A DNA stretch of 64,000 bases from Flavobacteriales bacterium (GCA_003150615.1 QALN01000013.1:1-64000), one strand, 5' to 3'; positions 1 to 6,828 are shown, counted from the first letter of the stretch. Notes: a model not told the origin generated them from the sequence alone. Translations and numbers: made by a program.

Positions 1-2
1 TC

Positions 3-21
3 CTGTCTCTTATACACATCT
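3..21. other. Nextera/Tn5 mosaic-end sequence (library artefact)
   Basis: The 19 bases at the left end match the Tn5 mosaic end used in Nextera sequencing libraries. This is established knowledge of the adapter, not biology of the phage. The contig therefore probably begins at a tagmentation junction or an untrimmed adapter, and the first bases should not be read as a natural genome terminus. Confidence 0.93.
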
Positions 22-88
22 GTCCCATCACGCAAATCCCAAATCTCCCTCGAAATTCCCACGAAAACCCAAGACCTCCCGCTACTTT

Positions 89-102
89 GTTCCACGTGGA
101 AC
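89..102. promoter_or_regulatory. Perfect 14-bp palindrome resembling a parS centromere site
   Basis: GTTCCACGTGGAAC is a perfect palindrome centred on CACGTG. It is one transition per arm away from the canonical bacterial parS core bound by chromosomal ParB. It sits 7 bases from the 3' end of the small membrane-protein gene, and I saw no second copy in the window. It could be a ParB landing site, an operator for another dimeric regulator, or chance. No parA or parB gene is visible here. Confidence 0.4.
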
Positions 103-108
103 GCTGAT

Positions 109-312
109 TTAGTCTAGGATATCGAGGTCCTTGTTCTTGATTGCCTTATATACTTGCCTAATACAATGTATTGATAATAAAACCAATAAAGAAACTATGA
201 TTATAGGCAGAGCGTCGCCCGTAGCTATAACGTACCGCCCCAACTCAAACGCCATATACCCACAAAACAAGGTGAGTACGAAATATATAAATACACCCAT
301 AAAAATATACAA
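109..312 (-). CDS. Small two-helix membrane protein
   Basis: This 67-residue protein has two hydrophobic stretches (about residues 3-25 and 35-50) joined by a short polar loop. It ends in a charged tail rich in Lys, Asp and Ile. That layout fits a small inner-membrane protein such as a holin-like or superinfection-exclusion factor, but no family is recognised. It is the last gene of a leftward strand near the contig edge, and AT-rich DNA that could hold its promoter lies just upstream. The opposite-strand frame over the same bases lacks such order. It is probably a real gene of unknown function. Confidence 0.5.
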   Translation of the reverse strand: MYIFMGVFIYFVLTLFCGYMAFELGRYVIATGDALPIIIVSLLVLLSIHCIRQVYKAIKNKDLDILD

Positions 313-661
313 TAAGTAACCACGATTTTAAAATTGAACGCAAATAATACAATTAATTGAGTATCAATAAAATAATATATATCAACCCCTAGAGCTACCT
401 CTAAGGAAAGACAAGCCTAGATATAGATAAAAAATATACAATAAGTACCGCCTATTATATACCTTTTAGGATCGATTCAAGCGCAAATCCATGCATAAGG
501 GTACAATTCACCCGTCCGTATGGATATAGATATATACAAAATAACACATAATAAAGTATTTTACTTACACATTTATAATTAAGGCTTAAAATTTACCGCC
601 TCAACACTTTTATGTGTAAGCAAAACATATGGTTATGCTATTATTTTGTAAAATTAGGCAC
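313..661. other. AT-rich intergenic region with a direct repeat
   Basis: No convincing gene is seen. A nearly identical 17-base AT-rich segment (core AATATACAATAAGTA) occurs at about 301-317 and 430-446. On the minus strand each copy reads TATTGTATATTTTT, close to the Bacteroidetes TAnnTTTG element, so the pair may be weak leftward promoters. Confidence 0.4.
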
Positions 662-703
662 AAAAAAGCCCTCCCGTCTTATATCACTACAATACGGAAG
701 GGC
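662..703 (-). terminator. Rho-independent terminator downstream of the 68-residue gene
   Basis: On the minus strand the arms GCCCTTCCGT and ACGGGAGGGC (one mismatch) flank a 16-base loop and are followed by six T. It lies 33 bases past the end of the leftward gene at 736-942. Confidence 0.75.
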
Positions 704-735
704 ACAAACTTTAAAATCAAATAAAAACAAACGAT

Positions 736-942
736 CTATTGTCGCAATTTGTTCGCCATGTAACTAACACGTTTCCGCCTACATTTATCAGATTCCCTAC
801 TGCAATCTAATTTATTAGACTTGTATAGTTCTTTGGTAAGCTCAATATAAAACTCAATTTGAGACTTTCTTATAGCTTCTAAAGCCTTTTCTTTTTGAAT
901 AGATAGTTTCCTATTCAAATTATCAAATTTCTTTTTGTACAT
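736..942 (-). CDS. Small charged helical protein
   Basis: This 68-residue protein is rich in Lys, Arg and Glu, with a heptad-like helical pattern over residues 5-45 and a basic cluster (KCRRKR) near residue 55. No family is recognised. A strong terminator follows directly, which supports a real transcribed gene. The composition could suit a nucleic-acid-binding or host-takeover peptide, but that is a guess. Confidence 0.5.
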   Translation of the reverse strand: MYKKKFDNLNRKLSIQKEKALEAIRKSQIEFYIELTKELYKSNKLDCSRESDKCRRKRVSYMANKLRQ

Positions 943-1611
943 AATATATTCATTTAATTACACCAATAAGAATACGGCACGGCTATGAAGGCACAAAGCC
1001 GCCGTTATCAATACAACCAGCCGGACACACCACACCCGCCCGTATCCATTGGATTGTCCCTTTGCTCCGACTGAACGAGGCCAAATACGTACATACGTCA
1101 CCCGTGATACGTACCGACAAGGCGTATTAAGTACGTCAATTTAACCGCACTAAATACCCTTGTAAGGGTTGTTGTTTTATAATAACATACGACACTATAG
1201 TAATTAAGCCACCTATAATATCATTGCTTTGATATATTGGCACGGAAACAACCCCGTAATACACTTGATATGCGCTACTCTCACAACATACCACCATACA
1301 CCCTATACATGCGTATATACACCAATATATCCCGTGTTTTTACACGGCCTACTAGGTTGACCTAGCGTGCTTACCGGATTGATATAGATCTAAAGATAAC
1401 GGCACTATCCTGGACTAGGATAGTACCTAAACCACATTGTTAAGCGGCGGCCTATCTATTACAGGCTCTCGATACCCTAACGACCTGTAATATATCTATA
1501 CCAAAATATCAAATATCTTACCTGTTTAGCGAGATCAGTAGCGCGACGGGAACGCACAGATATGCTACCATAACGCCCCTATATACAAATGATATAGGGG
1601 CTAATTATTTG
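943..1611. other. Non-coding region with a cluster of perfect hairpins
   Basis: No gene longer than a few dozen codons is credible. The stretch holds several exact inverted repeats: 1156-1170 (CCCTTGTAAGGG core), 1332-1347 (6-bp stem, TTTT loop), 1352-1365 (CTAGGT/ACCTAG), 1404-1424 (8-bp stem, 5-base loop) and 1458-1491 (8-bp stem, 18-base loop). A TACGT-rich segment lies at 1088-1138. Such density suggests a structured leader RNA, a small RNA or a replication/control site; the sequence alone does not decide. Confidence 0.5.
1575..1601 (-). terminator. 10-bp perfect hairpin after the 188-residue gene
   Basis: GCCCCTATAT and ATATAGGGGC pair perfectly around a 7-base loop, 11 bases past the stop of the leftward gene at 1612-2178. 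It lacks a good T-run on that strand, so it may be an RNA-stabilising stem or a terminator. Confidence 0.5.
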
Positions 1612-2178
1612 CTACCTTTCGTTTTTTGGATGTGTTAAGTAGTATGTAACGCATTTCGCAATGAGACTAAACGTATACCGTTTGATAGGTACAGCACACT
1701 TTACAATACGTTTGTCTGATCCGTTAAACATTTCATAATATACACCCCCTTCATATTCTACAGGCTCGTTATATCCAAAGCGTTTATGTGCTTTGCCTGT
1801 TATCGATATTTCTGTTACCTTATCCTCGGATAATTTTATGTTTTTATCTTGATCCTGTTTATCGAGATATACTCTTTCGATCTCCTTGTAGGCGCAAAAG
1901 GTTTCATCTACACGTGGTAATATCTCTTTACAAAGCTGTATTACAATTTCCTTGTCCTTAGCCAAAGCAATCAAAGCTGGTGCTACAGTTTTGTCTACTT
2001 TAATATCGTTATCCTTGAGTATTTCGTTGATTTCTTTGCCAGATTTAAAAAGCTGACACCAAGCCTTGACGGCGCCTGTTAATGTTTTTTCACTTGCTTT
2101 CTTAACTTCATTCTGGACTTTGTTAACATCTTTACTTGTCATTAGATTTACCCATACCTTTGGGGTTTGTATTGGCAT
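1612..2178 (-). CDS. Hypothetical protein, 188 residues
   Basis: The family is not recognised. The N-terminal 100 residues are helical and charged (segments of Lys/Glu with ALIALAKD-like hydrophobic helices). Residues 120-188 look like a beta-rich part with aromatic residues (YEGGVYYEMF) and end in a helix before a basic tail. It has its own consensus Bacteroidetes promoter 40 bases upstream and a hairpin just downstream, so it is probably a monocistronic early gene. A role in host takeover is possible by position only. Confidence 0.65.
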   Translation of the reverse strand: MPIQTPKVWVNLMTSKDVNKVQNEVKKASEKTLTGAVKAWCQLFKSGKEINEILKDNDIKVDKTVAPALIALAKDKEIVIQLCKEILPRVDETFCAYKEIERVYLDKQDQDKNIKLSEDKVTEISITGKAHKRFGYNEPVEYEGGVYYEMFNGSDKRIVKCAVPIKRYTFSLIAKCVTYYLTHPKNER

Positions 2179-2217
2179 CTGGTACGCCTGTTTGTTAATA
2201 TTGTTATCTTACAGGGG

Positions 2218-2249
2218 CAAATATACGGAGTATTTTATCACTAAACAAA
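2218..2249 (-). promoter_or_regulatory. Bacteroidetes-type promoter for the 188-residue gene
   Basis: On the minus strand TTTG and TATATTTG are separated by 20 bases, matching the primary sigma factor consensus of Bacteroides. The gene start lies 40 bases downstream. Confidence 0.7.
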
Positions 2250-2480
2250 TATTATGCAATAAAAATTCAACGATTATATATAATAAAACTAATCAAATGT
2301 AAATGTATATTAAAATATTGGTTTATATCATTGATAATCAACAATTTAAATTAAAAATAAGCATTCCTTTTTAGGCTGGCTGGTCGTTTGCCGTCCTATT
2401 TTTTGATTTCTGCGGGTTAGGGGGGGGTGGACCCAAAAAACGGCAGCCCGGCCGGGTCGATTTCGGGGAGGTGGTCCGTC
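2250..2480. other. Intergenic region with poly-G tract
   Basis: This is the divergent spacer between a leftward and a rightward gene. The left part is very AT-rich. The right part switches to GC-rich DNA with eight consecutive G at 2420-2427 and a GCCCGGCCGGGT palindromic stretch near 2445. No gene is seen. Confidence 0.5.
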
Positions 2481-2538
2481 CCGCATATCCCCGCATATCC
2501 CCTCATATCCCTACATGTCCGTCATCCCAACATATCCC
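2481..2538. repeat. Degenerate 10-bp tandem repeat (CCGCATATCC)
   Basis: Two exact copies are followed by one with a single change and then three more diverged copies, all on a 10-base period. That period equals one DNA helical turn, as in protein-binding arrays. It ends 10 bases before a consensus -7 element, so it could be a regulator-binding array upstream of that promoter. Confidence 0.6.
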
Positions 2539-2547
2539 AAATTTTAT

Positions 2548-2555
2548 TATATTTG
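2548..2555 (+). promoter_or_regulatory. -7 element TATATTTG
   Basis: A consensus Bacteroidetes -7 box precedes the start codons at 2581 and 2643. The -33 element would fall in the tandem-repeat region and is weak, which fits activation by a bound factor. Confidence 0.6.
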
Positions 2556-2603
2556 CGACATAATTAAAATATAAAATATTATGAATAAAGAAGTTAAATA
2601 CAT

Positions 2604-2613
2604 GGGGGGGGGG
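2604..2613 (+). repeat. Mononucleotide tract of ten G
   Basis: Ten consecutive G begin at the last base of an ATG. A second tract of six G lies at 2636-2641, immediately before the start codon at 2643. In an AT-rich genome such tracts are slippage-prone. An upstream frame from the ATG at 2581 runs through both tracts. One extra G in the second tract would join it to the gene that starts at 2643. Confidence 0.7.
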
Positions 2614-2642
2614 TATTTTAACCCTCAGATAAGGAGGGGGGT

Positions 2643-3194
2643 ATGTTTAGGCGCAGGACTTCTTCTCCCGGTAAGATCCACTACCGTATTAATATAAACA
2701 AGAATATGTGTCTTAGCTTTGTAGATATATATATTGATGGGAATCCATATCAATCTGGTTTTAACGGATCTTATATTGATGTATATCGCGATAAGAAAAT
2801 AAAAACTATAAGCATAAGTGGACAGATATCATATCTAAATCCGAAAAATGAGTACAATATTATTTTGGGCATAAGTGGAGGTATTATAGAGGGACCCCTT
2901 ACGTATCAATATAATTCGGGTATGCATTGCGAGTTGGCTAATAAGGTGATATACGGGAATAGGATAACTAATTTTGCTCCTGTAACGGTGATAAAAGATC
3001 CTGGGAAGATCATTAATTTCACTTACAGAACTGAATTACAGACTCAGGTTTTAGATGAAAGTTATGTAGCTTGGGATGGTGATTATGTATTAAACGATAA
3101 TTGTATAGTAACTGATCTTTGTTCGGGATGTGAATCTTATGCCTATGGGAAAAGTTCTCATGGTAACTATCGAGTAACGGTAAGGATAGTGTAA
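2643..3194 (+). CDS. Hypothetical beta-rich protein behind G tracts
   Basis: This 183-residue protein has a basic N-terminus (FRRR) and then alternating hydrophobic/polar strands with many Tyr, Ile and Gly. It reads like a secreted or virion beta-sandwich protein, but no family is recognised. Two Cys lie in DLCSGCES near residue 158. The listed ATG is preceded by a six-G tract. The frame from 2581 (MNKEVKYMGGGYFNPQIRRG...) would fuse to it after a +1 change, giving a longer N-terminus. The reading may therefore be phase-variable, or the longer form may be ancestral. It stands apart from the operons and looks like accessory adhesin material. Confidence 0.6.
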   Translation: MFRRRTSSPGKIHYRININKNMCLSFVDIYIDGNPYQSGFNGSYIDVYRDKKIKTISISGQISYLNPKNEYNIILGISGGIIEGPLTYQYNSGMHCELANKVIYGNRITNFAPVTVIKDPGKIINFTYRTELQTQVLDESYVAWDGDYVLNDNCIVTDLCSGCESYAYGKSSHGNYRVTVRIV

Positions 3195-3273
3195 TCCCAA
3201 GGGAAGGAGGGAGACCTCGTCCTTCCGGGCCTCCCCCGCCCTACCACCGCCTCCCGTTCTTTTTGGCTTCTCA
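3193..3273. repeat. Possible short member of the inverted-repeat-bracketed cassette family
   Basis: This is GC-rich non-coding DNA between two genes. Its right end TTCTTTTTGGCTTC is the exact reverse complement of the left end of the cassette at 16841. Its left end (CCCAAGGGAAGG) only loosely matches the family's arm. It is much shorter than the other units, so membership is tentative. Confidence 0.4.
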
Positions 3274-3282
3274 GGTATTATC

Positions 3283-3313
3283 TTTGACCGGATATCAAAA
3301 ATTCATATCTTTG
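3283..3313 (+). promoter_or_regulatory. Consensus Bacteroidetes promoter
   Basis: TTTG at 3283-3286, a 19-base gap and TATCTTTG at 3306-3313 match the consensus exactly. It drives the small reading frame at 3330 and the membrane-protein gene at 3445. Confidence 0.8.
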
Positions 3314-3329
3314 GAACAAAACTAAAATC

Positions 3330-3425
3330 ATGTTTAGAGACATACAAGCCGTAGGAGTTGATGCGGCTATACGGACGCAGAGCAGCCGGGTTGCCGGTTG
3401 TGTTGAAGCGTCTAAAATGGAGTAG
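3330..3425 (+). CDS. 31-residue small protein or leader peptide
   Basis: The short frame starts 17 bases after a perfect -7 box and ends 19 bases before the next gene. The peptide begins MFRDIQAVGVDAAIR and has mixed, non-repetitive composition. Position and spacing suit a translated leader or a genuine small phage protein. It is too short for family recognition. Confidence 0.45.
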   Translation: MFRDIQAVGVDAAIRTQSSRVAGCVEASKME

Positions 3426-3444
3426 GATATCTTAGAATATTTTT

Positions 3445-3711
3445 ATGAAATTTACAACTATGATAAATGAGATATCAGCGTTATTCGTGATGATATTCAC
3501 GTCAGGGATGATGTTTGTCATGCCGATATTAGATATAGGGTATAATGATATCCTTGTCATAATAGGATTCGGGATACTACTATCTTTTATGTTAACCATA
3601 ATCCCGATCTTGCTTTCTTACGATATAAGGGATGAGATCATTGAGTTGATTGAGGATATGGACAGCCAGATCGTGGTAGACACTTCGGTATATAAAACGA
3701 ACCTGCCCTAA
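3445..3711 (+). CDS. Small membrane protein with two transmembrane helices
   Basis: This 88-residue protein has hydrophobic segments at about residues 10-30 and 35-60, followed by an acidic C-terminal tail (DEIIELIEDMD) that should be cytoplasmic. Size and topology resemble class II holins and small phage membrane proteins. However, a better holin candidate sits with the endolysin near 42.5 kb. It shares the promoter at 3283-3313. A hairpin follows that also serves the converging gene. Confidence 0.6.
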   Translation: MKFTTMINEISALFVMIFTSGMMFVMPILDIGYNDILVIIGFGILLSFMLTIIPILLSYDIRDEIIELIEDMDSQIVVDTSVYKTNLP

Positions 3712-3727
3712 GTAATTCCTAGGGCAG
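3703..3727. terminator. Convergent hairpin between opposing genes
   Basis: CTGCCCTA and TAGGGCAG form an 8-bp stem overlapping the stop of the rightward gene, 8 bases from the end of the leftward gene. There is no long T-run, so termination is inferred from position. Confidence 0.5.
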
Positions 3728-3734
3728 ATATTAA

Positions 3735-4364
3735 TCAATTTGACTTCAAATATGATTCTATTCTATCAGCGGCCTCATTAGGCGTATGTCCATCCCATTC
3801 CCATGCCGTATCAAGTTCAGGGATATTAAACAACTCCCAATGCCGGTTCTCATAATGATTGGATATCTGTCCAGTTGGCAGTTCTGCCATTACGATAAAC
3901 CACCCTCCGCCGAAACATTCCTCACCATCATAATGCCTATGAGATTTACAGACCTTTATATCGCCTTTCTTAGCAAGCTCATTAAAGAAAGCTGCGTTAT
4001 AAAGCATACGATACCTATATAGTTCGTCAAAGGTATGATATCCGTCGGATACGTTACCCATATCATCCTCGGATGGATCATCAACCCTCTCATATATTTT
4101 ATTAAACAGATCTTCTTTACACGTATAAATATTACCAGTTTCATCCTTGACAATATAATCTCCAATACTTACTTCGGTATAAAATTGTTCGTTTAATCTC
4201 ACATAGCATACAGGAAAACAGTATAGATTAAAGTATCTTGCTTTGCCTATTTCAATGATACTTATTTTAGATATATCATCAACCAAATTCTTGACCTCGT
4301 CAACATTAAGGCCATTCCATCTTACAGCTTCTATTGATAATAATTTATTTTTATACTTACCCAT
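3735..4364 (-). CDS. Two-domain phage protein with WDGH-type C-terminus
   Basis: The protein has 209 residues. The first ~95 resemble the small phage fold ending GDYIV..ETG.IY.C..D.F..IY; a related copy is encoded at 11900-12166. The second part (about 108-209) has conserved aromatic and charged blocks (DELYRYRMLYNAAFF, FGGGWFIVMAELP, WEWDGHTPNEAADRI). I recall this WDGH/WDGD domain from many phage proteins of unknown activity. It ends the leftward operon of small nucleotide-metabolism and hypothetical genes. Function is unknown; a nucleotide- or DNA-related role is inferred from neighbours only. Confidence 0.7.
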   Translation of the reverse strand: MGKYKNKLLSIEAVRWNGLNVDEVKNLVDDISKISIIEIGKARYFNLYCFPVCYVRLNEQFYTEVSIGDYIVKDETGNIYTCKEDLFNKIYERVDDPSEDDMGNVSDGYHTFDELYRYRMLYNAAFFNELAKKGDIKVCKSHRHYDGEECFGGGWFIVMAELPTGQISNHYENRHWELFNIPELDTAWEWDGHTPNEAADRIESYLKSN

Positions 4365-4375
4365 AATTATTAAAA

Positions 4376-4654
4376 TTATTTTCTTTTAATATATTTATCT
4401 ATCAGATCTATTGATAGTTTAGCTCCCAGCTCCTCCTCCAACAGGTTAAGGTAGTTCCGATGCAGGCATCCTCCCCGCTCCACCTCCCTAAAGCCGGCCC
4501 CGTCCCGGATCCTGACCAGCCCTTTCTTTGGATCCATGTCGATCAGGTCTCGAAGCTCGTTCATGTTCTTAAACCTGTTTTCTATTATCTTAAATACATC
4601 GATCTTAGGTTTCTTATCCTTATCCTTGGACTTTATCTTAACTCTTCCACTCAT
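4376..4654 (-). CDS. Hypothetical basic protein, 92 residues
   Basis: A Lys/Asp-rich N-terminus (residues 1-18) is followed by a helical region and a short Cys-containing segment (RGGCLHRNYLNLLEEELGA). No family is recognised. It is spaced 11 bases from the gene downstream and 5 from the gene upstream, so it is almost certainly co-transcribed in the leftward operon. Confidence 0.6.
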   Translation of the reverse strand: MSGRVKIKSKDKDKKPKIDVFKIIENRFKNMNELRDLIDMDPKKGLVRIRDGAGFREVERGGCLHRNYLNLLEEELGAKLSIDLIDKYIKRK

Positions 4655-4659
4655 GTTAA

Positions 4660-4845
4660 TTATCCAGTAATTTTACATGTAATATGATTCATATTATTAT
4701 TGCCGCAATAAGCGCACATAGATACATAAGGAGAATACACTCTTCCACATATCGGACATCTCCATCCATACATAACAGGATTTGTTTGTTTGTCAATTTC
4801 TTTCAAGCCTTCATTAGTAGTGGATGATGTATTTTTGTTTTCCAT
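4660..4845 (-). CDS. Small zinc-ribbon protein
   Basis: This 61-residue protein contains CPIC at about residues 31-34 and CAYC at about 48-51, the two knuckles of a zinc ribbon. A disordered polar N-terminus precedes them. Zinc ribbons of this size bind nucleic acid or protein partners. Its start lies one base from the end of the dUTPase gene, which indicates translational coupling in the same operon. The partner is unknown. Confidence 0.65.
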   Translation of the reverse strand: MENKNTSSTTNEGLKEIDKQTNPVMYGWRCPICGRVYSPYVSMCAYCGNNNMNHITCKITG

Positions 4846-4846
4846 A

Positions 4847-5389
4847 TCATTCGTTATTTATCTTATCTGTACTTCCAAATCCATTATCCCCTCTATCAGA
4901 CTTTCCAAGATCTTCTAATGACTTCACTTCTTCCCATACGATACGTTCCCTTCTACGAATAAGAAGTTGTGCTACTTTACCACCGACATTACAATAATAA
5001 GGACTATGTCTATCCATTTTTCTGTGAACTATTATAATCTCCCCGCTATATCCTTCATCAATAGTAGCAGGGGCGTTTTGCATAATTAGCTCGCTATTAG
5101 TAAAACCACTACGTGGACGGATTTCCATCTCATAATCTTCAGGTAGTGCTACATGTACACCAGTATGATATATGATTCTTCCATTATCAAGTTCTATATC
5201 CTTAACGAACAAATCCATACAAGCATCCTGTTTATGAGCGTATTCAGGTAGCTTAGCCCCCTCTTCTAGCCATATCTTGACCTTACACGTATCTATACCA
5301 TCAAGTAACTCAACTGCCTCTTTATAGCTCATAGGTTGTTCTGAGGCTAATGAAATGGCTCTTGCCAATACATTTTTAATCTTACTCAT
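4847..5389 (-). CDS. dut: dUTP diphosphatase (dUTPase)
   Basis: The enzyme hydrolyses dUTP to dUMP and pyrophosphate, keeping uracil out of phage DNA and feeding dTMP synthesis. All five motifs of the trimeric family are visible: DACMDL (residues 55-60), RPRSGF (91-96), TIDEGYSGE (109-117), GKVAQLLI (137-144) and RGDNGFGST (166-174). The catalytic Asp of motif 3 and the Phe of motif 5 are present, so it should be active. A 30-residue helical N-terminal extension is unusual. It overlaps the upstream gene by 4 bases. Confidence 0.95.
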   Translation of the reverse strand: MSKIKNVLARAISLASEQPMSYKEAVELLDGIDTCKVKIWLEEGAKLPEYAHKQDACMDLFVKDIELDNGRIIYHTGVHVALPEDYEMEIRPRSGFTNSELIMQNAPATIDEGYSGEIIIVHRKMDRHSPYYCNVGGKVAQLLIRRRERIVWEEVKSLEDLGKSDRGDNGFGSTDKINNE

Positions 5390-6135
5390 CGTATCTTGTT
5401 TTTAAATTCCTTTCCTTTCGGACATTGTAATTTACATTCCTCGCCACAAGCGGAACAGTTGGGTCTCATTCCGGGTACCCCTCTTCCCCCGTACGGCCAG
5501 TAGGCGTAATCGCAGACGCTCCAGAACGCCTCCATCGCCTTGATCTTGGCATCGACGGTTATCTTCTCCTTCACCTTTTTCATGCTCTTCCTGAACTCAT
5601 CTTTCATATCCTTCCCTTCTATCTGTCTGGCCTTACGTCTCTCGTTCCACCAATTGTAGTAGAATTTGTCTGCCATCTTATAAGCTTCGGGGTCAAATTT
5701 ATCACGATGCAGGACAGGTGCGTCCTTGATCTTTCTCAAATTCCTGCCACAAACATAAGCAAGCCCGGCGTACGGAGGTATGTCCTTAGGATCAACCAAC
5801 CCATCCGGCACGCAGTAGTAGAAGTAATTGGGGCGGCCGTACCTAGTCCAGCCTCCGGCCTCGTACAGGGCTTGCCTTCTAACCTCGAACCAGCCTTGCA
5901 TTACTTGGTGCTTTTCCTGTTTCTCGAAATCCTTGTTATAGTCATCTAACGAGATTTTTACCTCAACTTCATAAGCGTACATAGATCTGGTTATAGCCAG
6001 ATAATCGGACTCCCAGTTATATACATACAGGTTATTTATCACCCATTTAGGAGATACCAAGAACTTTCTGTTCAGGATATCCAATATCCCTCTTTCAGTG
6101 TACTCAGTACCTTTATTTGATTGCCGTGTTCCCAT
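5386..6135 (-). CDS. Probable PD-(D/E)XK-type nuclease with zinc knuckle
   Basis: This protein has 249 residues. Residues 40-65 read ESDYLAITRSMYAYEVEVKI, which fits the D...ExK active site of the restriction-endonuclease-like fold, of the MmcB/VRR type that acts in DNA repair or processing. A C-terminal CSAC...CKLQC cluster probably binds zinc. The middle holds a Trp/Tyr-rich region and a basic helical stretch. It is coupled to dut by a 4-base overlap. The nuclease call is based on motif shape and is not proven; a structural search would decide. Confidence 0.5.
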   Translation of the reverse strand: MGTRQSNKGTEYTERGILDILNRKFLVSPKWVINNLYVYNWESDYLAITRSMYAYEVEVKISLDDYNKDFEKQEKHQVMQGWFEVRRQALYEAGGWTRYGRPNYFYYCVPDGLVDPKDIPPYAGLAYVCGRNLRKIKDAPVLHRDKFDPEAYKMADKFYYNWWNERRKARQIEGKDMKDEFRKSMKKVKEKITVDAKIKAMEAFWSVCDYAYWPYGGRGVPGMRPNCSACGEECKLQCPKGKEFKNKIR

Positions 6136-6400
6136 CTCCAGTAAGAGGATTATTCCTATATCCTACCGCCATTATAGCGTTACCTATCAACATTCTCAAC
6201 TTATCCATATCTTTATCATGGAACGAGAAAGCGGTTAGGATATGGCCATTGGTCTTATCATAAGATTTTATCATCAACACAGCCACATACTCACCCATCA
6301 TCTTACCATTCATGATATCAAGATCAATTATGCCGTGATCTATTAGATCAACCACATCCCATCCTAATGGCAGGTACTTTTTTATTTGATTAATGTCCAT
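6113..6400 (-). CDS. Hypothetical protein, 95 residues
   Basis: The family is not recognised. It is a small alpha/beta protein with an acidic first half and a predicted amphipathic helix around residues 65-80. It overlaps the nuclease-like gene by 23 bases, a sign of translational coupling. A strong terminator that ends the tRNA transcript lies just upstream, so this gene may head the operon that runs left to 3735. Confidence 0.6.
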   Translation of the reverse strand: MDINQIKKYLPLGWDVVDLIDHGIIDLDIMNGKMMGEYVAVLMIKSYDKTNGHILTAFSFHDKDMDKLRMLIGNAIMAVGYRNNPLTGDGNTAIK

Positions 6401-6416
6401 TCCAAATAGTTATTAT

Positions 6417-6442
6417 AAAAAGGAGGGTCGTGCTACCCTCCT
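6417..6442 (-). terminator. Terminator between the tRNA genes and the nucleotide-metabolism operon
   Basis: On the minus strand AGGAGGGT and ACCCTCCT pair perfectly around a 6-base loop and are followed by a T-rich run. Confidence 0.75.
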
Positions 6443-6500
6443 ATAGATTACACACGAAAAATAGAACTGAAAGCGATCCCAAGCACGTAGGATTTTATTG

Positions 6501-6550
6501 ATTCCCGTAGGCTGTCTACCGGTTATCGTTAATTACCGACCTACGGGAAT
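6501..6550. repeat. 11-bp inverted repeat between tRNA-Arg and the terminator
   Basis: ATTCCCGTAGG and its exact complement are separated by 28 bases, and the interior can form a smaller stem. It lies 20 bases beyond the 3' end of tRNA-Arg, so it may be a 3' trailer structure of the tRNA transcript or an operator. Confidence 0.55.
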
Positions 6551-6570
6551 ATGTTTAATAAAACACCATG

Positions 6571-6646
6571 TGGGGAGTGGGGGAATCGAACCCTTATCCA
6601 CGCTACGATTAGGAATCGTAAATTCTATCCATTAAATTAACTCCCC
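6571..6646 (-). tRNA. tRNA-Arg (anticodon CCT)
   Basis: A full 76-base cloverleaf is visible. The acceptor stem is GGGGAGT/ACTCCCC with discriminator A. The D-arm has the AATGGATAG loop, the anticodon stem is TACGA/TCGTA with loop TTCCTAA, and the T-arm contains GTTCGATTC. Anticodon CCT reads AGG, which is common in this phage's genes. The 3' CCA is not encoded. Confidence 0.92.
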
Positions 6647-6681
6647 TTTATTCAAATATCCATATTAAAACAATATTTTAG

Positions 6682-6747
6682 CGAATCCGGCTGGAATCGA
6701 ACCAGCATCTCCAATATTATGGCGATCATCCAATAATCCTCGGATCC
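6682..6747 (-). tRNA. Shortened or degenerate tRNA-like gene
   Basis: The T-arm (GCTGG, TTCGATT, CCAGC) is perfect. The acceptor GGATCCG/CGGATTC pairs with one wobble, and a D-arm-like hairpin GATT-ATTGGAT-GATC is present. The part between the D- and T-arms is about 7 bases too short for a standard anticodon arm plus variable loop, so the anticodon cannot be assigned. It may be a decayed tRNA or a tRNA-like structure. A long-variable-arm fold extending to about 6770 is possible but pairs worse at the acceptor. Confidence 0.5.
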
Positions 6748-6828
6748 ATATGCCCCGATCCTCCCGGACAAGGACATCAAACAAAATCTAAACTCTAAAT
6801 CTAATGACAAACTCTATTAATCCAACTG

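Noticed and set aside
2481..2538. CRISPR array
   Set aside because: The units are 10 bp, contiguous and without spacers. No cas genes are present.
6682..6770. Long-variable-arm tRNA (Ser/Leu type) extending to about 6770
   Set aside because: The outer acceptor bases do not pair and the anticodon stem is only four pairs. The shorter tRNA-like fold is better, though incomplete.
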